Positions 55,989-64,000 of a DNA stretch of 64,000 nucleotides are shown piece by piece. The notes under the pieces are model-generated. The model did not search any database and was not told the DNA's origin. It saw only the letters and a list, made by a program, of their open reading frames with translations. The stretch covers positions 3,968,001 to 4,032,000 of the forward strand of contig OY756139.1 in the NCBI GenBank assembly GCA_963576785.1, read 5' to 3'. Position 1 is the stretch's first letter, and the number at the start of each line of letters is the position of its first letter. This DNA comes from Chlorophyllum brunneum. Its lineage: Eukaryota > Basidiomycota > Agaricomycetes > Agaricales > Agaricaceae. Both the position numbers and the translations under genes were made by a program.

Positions 55989-57173
55989 GCCCGAGAAATG
56001 TGAATTCGAGAAACAGCATCTCGAGTACCTTGGTGCTGTAATCTCCCCATCATTCATTAAAATGGATGCAGCCAAACTCGAAGGAATCAAGAATTGGCCA
56101 GTACTCAAAACAACCCGCAATGTGCGAAAATTTATTGGATTCTGTAACTTCTACAGAAGATTCATCAAGAATTATGCACAACATGCCACACCGCTAAACT
56201 CCCTCATGTCCAAGAATGTTAAATTCCATTGGACCAATGAGCACCAAGCCGCCTTCGAAGATTTGAAGAAACGCTTCATGGAGAAGCCTATTTTGATTGT
56301 GCCAGATCCCAATAAGCCCTTTGAAATCAAAACTGATGCCTCCATATATGCCTCAGGAGCTGTCCTCACCCAATGCGATGACAATGGAGTAAAGCACCTG
56401 ATTGCCTTTATCTCCAGAGCATTCAACTCAACAGAATGAAACTACCATTGCTCAGAGCAAGAATGGCTAGCTATCATATGAGCCTTAAAAGAATGGTGCC
56501 ACCATTTGGAAGGAGCCAAACATGAATTCATTGTATGGAGCAATCACGAGAACTTATCCTGATTCAAGGAACCCCAAACCCTTAATTGACGCCAAGCCCA
56601 TTGGGCAGCCTATATAGGACACTTCAAACCTCAGCTGAAGGTTAAGCATATACCCAGCTGAAAGAACAGCCCAGCCAATGCATTATCACGACAACCCGAC
56701 CACACTCCTGATGACAAAGATAACCAGGAAGTGACCGTATTCAATGGTACCATAGTGCACCTCCTCACTGAGGCTGATCTTGACAAAGTACGTCAACATT
56801 GTGATATGGTTGACCCTGACCTTGACAAGACACCTGATGGTGATCTCCCACACAATGCTGAGTCATCATTCCAAATGACCCTGGATTGAAGCACCAGATC
56901 AGTGAACGTGCCCACGATGCCTTACCAAACCTCCACCCAGGAGCAGCAGCTACCCTATCCAAGATACTGGACTGTGCCTATTGACCAGGAATCAAGGACT
57001 ACATCTGCGAGTATGTCGCTGGATGTCCGAAATGCCAGCAATTCAAGATTAACTGTCACCCGACAAAACTACCACTACAACCTATTCCTGCACCCAAGTT
57101 GACCTGTCCATTTTCCCAAATATCAATGGACCTTATCACTGATCTCCCCCCGTCCAGAGGATATGATTGTATT
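55989..57173 (+). pseudogene. Gypsy F pol fragment, copy 2: RT tail, RNase H, integrase start
   Basis: Near-identical to 8361-9829 but without the cox1 insert. The integrase zinc-binding part reads through [15 protein letters not shown] and MDLITDLPPS before ending at 57173. It carries the same TGA codons as copy 1 (for instance after FNSTE, 56437-56439), so those predate the duplication. Confidence 0.88.
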
Positions 57174-58340
57174 ATCTTTATGGAACAACTGGAAGGCTTC
57201 ACACTTGGACAAAATAAAGTGTGGAGATTACAAAAAGCATTGTACAGCCTTAAGCAAGCCAGCTTGGCTTGGTAGTGTGTGATGATGAAATTACTGCTTG
57301 CCATGGGTTTCAAGCAATGTCTATCTGATACTGGAGTATATTATAATCGCTGTCCAAAGACTGGCTTGATTATGATTGCCCTTGTCTACATCAACAATGT
57401 TGTCTTCATGGGCAAGAAGTGCCCCTTCTATTATCAAATGAAGAAAAACTTCATGGAACAATGGGAATGTCGTGACCTTGGAGAAACTACTGAGTTTCTC
57501 AGCATGACTATCTTGTAGGACTGGAAGAACAAGTGGATCTACGTCAATCAGATTTCATATCTCGACAAAGTTCTTGCTAAATTTGGTGTCGCCACAAGGC
57601 TGACTCAAATGCCTCTTCCAGCAGGATGTGCCTTCCTGCTCTACAAGGGTATCATTGACCCTGAGTTCTGCCAGAAGTACCAATAACCAGTTGGGTCCCT
57701 GATGTACCTCATGATCAGCTCATGACCTGATATCGCTTATGCCATTGTGAAACTCAGTCAGCAGATGGCTAGTCTGTCAGAGGAGCACTATAAGCATGGT
57801 TTATACCTGTGCCACTACTTTCTGAGTACAAGATGCTATCACCTTGTTTTTAACAGGCAATCACAGAAGTCCATTCAAGGCTTCTCTGATTCTGACTTCA
57901 TGGGATGTCTTGCTATATACAAGTCTACTTCTGGCAATTTAGTCTTGTTTGCCAACAGACCAGTTTCTTGGTTGAGTCACCAACAAGCCACCACAGTGCT
58001 GTCTACCACAGAAGTCAAGTATGTCACCATGTGTGAGACATCTTGTCAACTGATTTGGATCCATCAGCTGCTCAGTGAGATTGGGTTCAAACAGCCTGCT
58101 CCACATCTCATGTGTGACAATTTGGGATTGACCTTCTGGGCCTCCAACCCGGTTGTTGAACATTGGTCCAAACATATCACAATTCACTGGCATTTTATCT
58201 GTGAACTCATTGAGACAGGCAAAATAGAACTATTTTATGTGGAGTCTGAAAAGAACCCTGCTGACATCTGCACAAAAAGTCTGGATACTATAAAATTCCA
58301 ACAATGTCGTAATTATTTACCTATTCAGTTTGGTGCTTGA
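57174..58340 (+). pseudogene. Copia D pol end: RT and RNase H
   Basis: MEQLEGFTLGQNKVWRLQKALYSLKQA leads into the RT palm. The catalytic YVDD is YINN (57387-57398), with both Asp codons changed to Asn, so RT is dead. Next come FLSMTIL, VGSLMYLMISS*PDIAYAIVKLSQQ, and RNase H (FSDSDFMGCLAIYKSTSGNL, STTEVKYVTMCE, KNPADICTKSLD). Stops: TAG near 57274, TAG 57516-57518, TAA near 57683 and TGA near 57721. It is followed by the purine tract AGGAGGAG and the 3' LTR. Confidence 0.88.
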
Positions 58341-58368
58341 TTCATATCACACTTTGAGCTAGGAGGAG

Positions 58369-58813
58369 TATTGTCATTTGCACTTACTATAGCTGCATTC
58401 TATGTGACTAGCTCTTTAGCAATATTCATATAATATTTGTCATTGAGGCTGTGCCCTCTGACTCACATTATGCACTCTTTCCTCATGTATTTCATGAGCT
58501 GACTGATACTCTGTCGCTCCAATTATGCTACTGGACACTACTGATGATATCACAGTGTTTCAAGGGACTCTGTAGTCATTACTGACTCATTATGCTTAGT
58601 ATTATCCATAGGTCTTAGGGTTTGCTACCTGGACATTTAGTATACAAAGCAGCATGTATTCCTTTATGTTTCTTTAGACAATCTACTCAATTTCTACTTG
58701 CTCTACTCGACTCTCACAGCAACTCCTTACTAGTACTTAAACTGTCCTACTAACCACACTATCAGTAAGTCAGATCATCTATCTGCTACTACATGTTACT
58801 GTGCTGTTCAACA
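58369..58813 (+). repeat. 3' LTR of Copia D (445 bp)
   Basis: TATTGTCATTTGC ... GTTCAACA; the second base is A where the 5' LTR has G. Followed by CCTTG (58814-58818). Confidence 0.93.
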
Positions 58814-58818
58814 CCTTG

Positions 58819-58901
58819 TTCAGCAACAATGGCAATGATGCAGATAACACTGGGGTTCTTGTTCCCTATGCTGAAATGACTCAGTGGAAGCTTTGATCTA
58901 T
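58819..58901 (-). other. Gypsy F2 leader next to the 5' LTR, with primer-binding site
   Basis: The untranslated leader of F2. Plus-strand AAGCTTTGATCT (58888-58899; sense AGATCAAAGCTT), two bases from the LTR, is complementary to the RNA 5' end predicted in the GyF LTR (13124-13135). This is a second, independent case of the self-priming layout. Plus-strand ACAATGGCAATGATGCAG (near 58828) is also found at about 34608, on the other side of Copia D. Confidence 0.75.
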
Positions 58902-60034
58902 TGTTACAGATTTGGCTACTAAGGGCAATTGAAGAGGATATGACCTCTAGGGTATGGCCTTAATACCTATCTCAGTCAAGTAACTGGATAAGCAAATGTT
59001 ATCAAACTGTTGTTACTCAACCAAGAAATGGGAATCCTGTTTATCTCATAGCTCTGAGTGATAAGGGTGAGTAGAGAATAAGCAGTTAAGCAATCTTCTA
59101 TTGATTGACAGCAACTGTCAACAGAAACTCTTTTTGGGCGATCAAGAAGGCTATCCCTGTAGAAGATCAAAGCTTAAGCTTTGACTTCCTAATACAGTTA
59201 GCTATTTATACTAACTACTTATTTTCTATGAATACTATGGAGTATAGATAATGAGACTGAAACAAGTTTCACAATGTGAAACTGATAGATATGAAACTCA
59301 AGACAAAACACTACTAAAGATAGACATGAAAGTGATAAAGGTGAAATGACTAAATATAGAGCAAAGTGAAACTGATGAAGGTGAAATGGATGAGTGCTTA
59401 CTCATCCTCAGAGATCTCAGATGATGATGATAGAGATTCATTGGAACAGCTGCAGTTACAAGACATGCAGGACAAGGTGGTAGAGGGTGATGATGATGAT
59501 GGTGGCAATGGAAGAACTGCATCCATAGGATGATCAGAGTTGGATAATAAGGATGACATTGATGCAATTGGTTCTTTGGAGAGGTAAGACTTGGGCAACT
59601 CAACAAAGGCTTGAGTAGATTGCAATAGCAGATGGGGAGAGTCATTGCTGTCACTACTGGGTACAGCAGGTTTGTCATCTGGTGATGGGTCCTTAGGTCA
59701 CATCTCTATACAATAGATTCCATCGGTGACTTGTTGGTGAATGAGCGCTTCAAGTGCTGGACCACAAGTGTACATGTAGGGGTGGATGTACTACATAGTT
59801 TCTTCAGTAGTAGGTCATGCTTTCCAACTGTTATTCCAAGCGCCATAGAGGTTGTTCTTGATGGTGCATAAGTAGAGTCCATCAGTATTGCATACATGTA
59901 AGTATGGTGTGTATTTCCAAGCTAGTTGAAGAGAGTCGGTGATGGCATCATTGGATTGTGGTGGTGGGACAAGTGGTATTGCTTCTGGGAACTTGTCATA
60001 ACCTCTAACATAGGTTTGAGGTTTGGTTATAACA
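58902..60034 (-). repeat. 5' LTR of Gypsy F2 (1133 bp)
   Basis: Reads TGTTACAGATTTGG ... GGTTTGGTTATAACA on the plus strand. It is the inverted copy of 12261-13397. The ORF4 C-terminus (DHPMDAVLP ... SEISEDE) is open on the minus strand (59398-59625). The right neighbour is an old GyA LTR fragment. Confidence 0.9.
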
Positions 60035-60211
60035 CTAGTGGTAAGTACTAAGAATAAGGGAGCAAGGTAAAGGAGTCATAGGTACAAGTCATAGAGAGTA
60101 CAGCATCTAGGGATGAAACAGGAGGCAGAAACAAAGATATAGTGAAGTAGACTGTACATAATGTATTGGGCATAAGATTGGAATGTAATCAACTAAAGAT
60201 AGTTCATAACA
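60035..60211 (-). repeat. Diverged GyA LTR fragment
   Basis: CTAGTGGTAAGTACTAAGAA ... AGTTCATAACA matches the outer ~180 bp of the 301-bp LTR, with many differences and small indels. It is the oldest LTR trace in the window, cut at its inner side by the GyF LTR. Confidence 0.75.
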
Positions 60212-60682
60212 TACACCACCATCTCCTGGATCTTAGACTAGATCATCTGAGTCCTCCACATCTCCTGGATCTCCAACTTGATCATCCAAGTCCTCAATAT
60301 TTCCAGATGAAGATTGAAAGCTTGAAGAGGGATATTCATTATGGTCTTAGATCTCCTAATTTTGTACTAGTATTCATGTCTTGGGGCTCAAGCAGAGAAG
60401 AGATGCTTTGTGAGATTACAAGCATAAAAAGGAATTTCACCTCACTTTGATACATATGAGCCTATAGGAAAACCTTGAAGTGAACCTTCTTGAAATGAGT
60501 TGCTTTCCAAATGAATGTGGTGGTGACAAGGTCCATTATGGCAGGATATCAAATGGAAAATACCAAGGCATGTTCTTGATGTACTTGCAATCACTGCTAT
60601 CTTCTTGGCTCATTGTTACTATCTACATATATGGATATCTTCAGTACCCAGAGGGGGCTCAACAAAACCTGCAAAATCTGTA

Positions 60683-61149
60683 ATGCAGCCACCAAGGAAT
60701 GATCTTGCCACTCCCAAAGATGACTTACTCACTGCAGAGAAACTTAAACAGTTCAACAGAAGCAACACACTCAAACTAATCTATGTTATGATAAAGGGTG
60801 AGCATATCCTCTTAAACCTGAATAATGTGCTGCTGAATGTACTTTTGTTCTTATACAGGAGATGTTTTTGATATCACTTGTAAAATGGACACATAAGGGA
60901 AGGGAAAGTCATATAACATCTTTGCAGAAAAGAATGGTTTGTGTGGATTTGGCATGTGTAGTTTGAAATCAGAGGATGCAGTTGCAGATTATAGCATATT
61001 AAGCAAGAAGCAATGGAAGGTTTTGGATGATTGGCATTTGTTTTTTATGTACATCTTCATTTTGTCATCTCTACCTGGTTTTTTTAATTATTCTTGTTTG
61101 CAGTAAATACTACAACATTGTGGGATATGTGACTGGTTCCAAAATTTAA
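60683..61149 (+). pseudogene. MAPR / Dap1-type heme-binding protein gene with a nonsense codon
   Basis: Three exons: 60683-60797 (or starting further upstream), 60859-61048 and 61104-61149. Introns are 61 and 55 bp with GT-AG ends. The spliced product reads PKDDLLTAEKLKQFN, VMIKGDVFDIT, GKGKSYNIFAEKN, LKSEDAVADYS, KVLDDWHLFF, KYYNIVGYV. This is the cytochrome b5-like fold of membrane-associated progesterone receptor proteins, which bind heme and support P450 enzymes in sterol synthesis. TAA at 60894-60896 (DT*GKGKSY) stands where the family has Tyr. The Tyr in KSYNIF, expected to be a heme ligand, is kept. A hydrophobic segment (SWLIVTIYIYGYLQY, 60595-60640) in another frame may be the lost membrane anchor. 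Probably a recent pseudogene, or one base is wrong. Confidence 0.8.
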
Positions 61150-62930
61150 CACATAGTATAATAGATCTGTCTCTTGGATAATACATTATCTAATGTGCAT
61201 TCACTTCAGCACAACAGATTACATCCTCAGGAAGTGCTTTCTAGCCACTAGGATATTGTTCAAAATTGGTGATTTCCATGAGATTACAACAAACTCAGTC
61301 CAGTCTGCTGAGGTTTTATTCTGACAGGGCCCTGTAATATTCATCAAAACTATCCATTAATTAGCAAAAGTCATTTCAAGTGATACCTGATGACCAAAAT
61401 ACATACCAGATAGTCACACTCAGTATCACTATAGGTAGGGTGACAGAGCTGAAGGGAACCTATGCTCACTCACCTTCTTTTTATCCATGAAATCTGCATT
61501 TTTGTTCTCAACAACAAAATTAAGGATCAGACATTGAAGCAGTTCATGAATGTATTCTGGTTTTTACTAATTTGTGTCCTGAGCCCAGTGGTAGTCTGGG
61601 GTGATTGCCCTTGCCATTTCTCTGAACAGTGTCCCAAGTTTTCTATATCCAGAATATAAAACCTATATACAACATGAAAACATAGTGAGAAGCGACTGGG
61701 ATTGGTAGGACATCTGCAGCAGAACTGAGATATCAGTGTACTCACATGTTACACCACCAAATGTGATGCACTAAAGGTACCATGTTATGCCACCCAAAAG
61801 CTCATATTAATATACTTATCATATGTATATACTCCTTCAAAGCTGAGTGTCACTTTTGCTTTGTTCAGTTGCTGGGAGGATATCAGTGGATCATCTGAAC
61901 CTCATAGCTGTGGTTTGCCAGTTATATAATTGGGTATCTCTATGAAATCAGTTCTACCTACCATGATAGCCTCAACTGGTAGCCAATTCCAGTCTGTTTT
62001 ATCCTACAAATAAGCAGGTATGGGCTAGAAGACCTGTCCAGCCTTACCACACTTGAGGTAACTATACCTGAATCACAACACTTCTCCCATGATATACAGC
62101 TATCACTCAGTAATCAGCCATTAATGGCACTGACTCTCTCACTTTCTTACATCACCAAGGCCACATTGGCCTCTCCTCACTGCACAAACCTGCAACAACC
62201 ACTTCACCAAGTACATGGAACACCTCAACAATGACAGGGTCCTCATTTACCAATACTGCTTACCTCTACCAGCATATGACAATCATCACCCAATCCCCCA
62301 TGTCTGCTGCCCCACTCTTGCATAGAATGTTCACTGCTCCCATAGAATGAGCAGACACATTGTTGCTCTCCAGTTGCTGAGTAGACCCACAGTCTCTCAC
62401 TCATGCAATATAAGCCACAGAGGCCCTGACATAGGTTTGCCCCTGTGTACCCAGTCAGGGAAGATGTGTCTTGGTCTACTCTCTGCGGCACTTCTCCTGC
62501 AATATTTGGTCTACTCTCTATGGTACTTCTCCCATGATATGTTCTTTGTTCTACCTCTGTGGCACTTCTCCTGCAATATTTGGTCTACTCTCTATAGTAC
62601 TTTTCCTGCAATATTTGGTCTGCTCTTAAACTCTCATTCCTCATGTACTACCTTCTCCTATGAAAGAATAACTCCATGACAAGTTGATGTTGGATCCTAT
62701 TGTGAAGCTATGGTGTAAAAGCTCATACCCGGCCAAAAAACGCATGCTACAGTAACTATGTGTGCTGAAGATAGATTGGAACATGGTCTAGAGCCGAAAT
62801 ATGAGAGGAAATTACATACAAGATATCATTTGCTTTGGAGTTGTGCATTGATTGGAGATGAAGTGGGAGTATGGTGAAGTATATAAAAGGTACTCAACAC
62901 AGAATTGACTAGGACTCATTGCAATACCAA
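61150..62930. other. Non-repetitive stretch, no recognised gene
   Basis: AT-rich, host-like sequence with short frames on both strands, for instance 61462-61659 (+) and 61527-61745 (-). None shows a motif I know. Several possible 50-60 bp introns could be drawn, but nothing confirms them. It contains a small minisatellite at 62472-62630. I see no transposon ends. Confidence 0.5.
62472..62630 (+). repeat. Minisatellite, ~36 bp unit, about 4.3 copies
   Basis: The unit is TTGGTCTACTCTCTRYGGYA plus CTTCTCCTGCAATAT, repeated four times with variation, then a partial fifth. A short open frame over it (62347-62679) is probably a by-product. Confidence 0.8.
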
Positions 62931-63020
62931 TAAATGTGTTCCCTTTCCCCTCTCCCCCATGTTATTCCTCTTTTCTATCATCATCCTCAGTGTTACTGTC
63001 ACTGTCTTTCTGCTAATCTC

Positions 63021-64000
63021 ATGGAATTATGTGCCAGAACCTCTGAATCATTGTCTGGTGATGGATGTGGTAGACTTTTCCCATACAAATCATCAGAGGG
63101 ACTCTGTGCTAAATGCCAGAAGCTAAATGGTATGCCTGAGGACAGTCAAGAATACAAAGTTTGGAAGGTACAATTTATGTTTGTTCTTTATTGCCTAGCA
63201 GTTATTCTAAGTAATGATTACATACAACAGAATATACCACAGTACACTGGCTGTGGAATCAGTTACAAGTTCCTCAAAGCTACTTACTGTGGAAAATGTG
63301 AGTAACACTGCAGTAGTATCATGTCCGACTTGCTGGCTGCTACTTTGACTAGTGAATCAGCTTCTGGAGTCAACCCTGGTACCACCTTTTCTCTCTGGAC
63401 TGGAGGAAAGAATACTTGATCACAAGCAATGACAGTATGCTTAACTTGCCAGCCCCTTATTTTTGTTCCACTGATCAGCTCCTCAGCTCCTCACCATACA
63501 ACAGCAGGTTTAATGGCTGCAAAAGCTGCGGTAACACCCAATGACAATAAGATTATTGTAGAAGTTACAAAATGTCAAGTAAAGGCTGTAACCACTCAAG
63601 ATGCAAATTCTACAAGTCTTGACTGTGGAGTTTGGGAAAAATCTTGGAAGCAAAGTGACTACCTCTCTGGTACATGTTTTCTATATTCTTTTTGGAGTAA
63701 TATCTCATATATAGTATTATTGGCAGAGGTACTTGATGATGCATTAGCAATGGTGAACCCTAACTGGTCAAAGGTGTATGGCATGTCACTTGCAATATGA
63801 GTCTATATTAACTTTCATCATTCATACCTCACTTACAAATATAATAGAGATGAAATTGAATTTTGCTACTCTGGGAACAGAATATTTCTCCCTGGTACAA
63901 GAGGAAGGACAGTTGGAGAGGTGACTCCCAGTTATCTTGCATTGGCAATCTCTGTCCATCATAGCTGGGAAATAATAACTCCCAGTATATACATATAATA
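63021..64000 (+). pseudogene. Cys-rich gene of a mushroom-type family, partial, runs to window end
   Basis: Exon 1 (63021-63167, from ATG 63021) encodes two Cys clusters (SGDGCGRLFPYKSSEGLCAKC). A 63-bp intron (63168-63230) follows. Exon 2 has a second zinc-ribbon-like pair (YTGCGISYKFLKATYCGKC) to about 63297. Later exons end WEKSWKQSDYLS at 63669, then a 57-bp intron (63670-63726), then EVLDDALAMVNPNWSKVYG and, after one more gap, SGNRIFLPGTRGRTVGE. This order resembles uncharacterised Agaricomycete proteins, some of which carry a kinase-like domain further on; that is from memory and not certain. TGA codons near 63419 and 63800 cannot be removed by clear introns, so it may be degenerate. 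Confidence 0.4.

Larger units (their letters stand above)
47477..57173 (+). repeat. Duplicated mosaic segment, copy 2 (contains Gypsy A)
   Basis: Same order as 6330-9829: LINE 3' end, poly(A), Copia E pol, Copia E LTR, Gypsy F RT to integrase. It lacks the cox1 insert and has Gypsy A (48460-54935) inserted in the Copia E RNase H. On the right it ends at 57173, where Copia D RT begins; copy 1 continues into integrase. Confidence 0.82.
34644..58813 (+). mobile_element. Copia D, split by ~20.5 kb of nested elements
   Basis: A Ty1/Copia element on the plus strand. It has a 5' LTR (34644-35088), a primer-binding site (35089-35100), gag (35331-36617), the foreign block (36618-57173), the RT end and RNase H (57174-58340), a purine tract and a 3' LTR (58369-58813). 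The 5-bp duplication CCTTG (34639-34643 and 58814-58818) shows that both LTRs belong to one insertion, in the leader of Gypsy F2. Protease, integrase and the first part of RT are missing, so the block did not enter by simple insertion alone. Confidence 0.9.

Noticed and set aside
60166..60450. 94-codon frame at the GyA LTR relic
   Set aside because: It begins inside the LTR fragment and runs into repeated CATCTCCTGGATC units (60221-60300). No protein similarity was recognised.
62347..62679. 110-codon frame over the minisatellite
   Set aside because: It follows the repeat unit and has low complexity. No splice or motif support.
1..64000. CRISPR arrays, bacterial operons, tRNA or rRNA genes
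   Set aside because: The sequence is eukaryotic. No direct-repeat/spacer pattern, cloverleaf with A/B boxes, or rRNA signature was found on reading.

Overview
This window is a eukaryotic, transposon-saturated segment of a filamentous fungus, most likely a basidiomycete (Agaricomycetes). The evidence is short 55-63 bp GT-AG introns, Tf1/sushi-type chromoviruses, Tad-like LINEs with an RNase H domain, a fungal-type cox1 fragment, and a mushroom-type small zinc-ribbon gene at the right edge. The first 60 kb hold no intact host gene. Only the last ~3.8 kb look like host DNA: a MAPR/Dap1 heme-binding gene with one nonsense codon, and part of an unnamed Cys-rich gene.

Six LINE copies of one family (L1-L6), three copies of one chromodomain Gypsy family (here GyA: elements B, C, A), two copies of a second (GyF: F1, F2), and two Copia families (D and E) make up the rest. 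Left to right: Gypsy B tail (1-2092, -); LINE L1 (2093-6905, +); Copia E fragment and its LTR (6906-8360, +); Gypsy F1 pol, ORF3, ORF4 and 3' LTR (8361-13397, +) with a mitochondrial cox1 insert at 9403-9686; LINE L2 (13398-~20710, +) cut by two solo LTRs.

From ~20.7 to 60.0 kb everything sits inside one old Gypsy F2 on the minus strand (gag 20716-22037 and 33834-34638, 5' LTR 58902-60034). Two insertions with target-site duplications split it. The first is a composite LINE (22038-33821, -), which itself hosts LINE L5 (24877-27182, +) and a second composite LINE (27742-33629, -). The second is Copia D (34644-58813, +). Copia D in turn carries LINE L3, Gypsy C (36631-43141), a second copy of the Copia E / Gypsy F segment, and Gypsy A (48460-54935). 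Gypsy A is the youngest and nearly intact.

The most unusual points are these. (1) Two LINE copies are fused at their 5' ends, at different LINE positions, to the same full-length ~1.13 kb unknown module; each chimera has its own target-site duplication, as in MINE/WEIRD composites of Magnaporthe. (2) Two different Gypsy families carry a 12-nt primer-binding site that pairs with their own predicted transcript 5' end, placed 34-35 nt below the TATA box, which is Tf1-type self-priming. (3) Both Gypsy families carry extra reading frames after the chromodomain, and in GyF one of them runs into the 1.1 kb LTR. (4) Nearly every premature stop is TGA where a sister copy has CGA, so CpG decay has silenced the locus.
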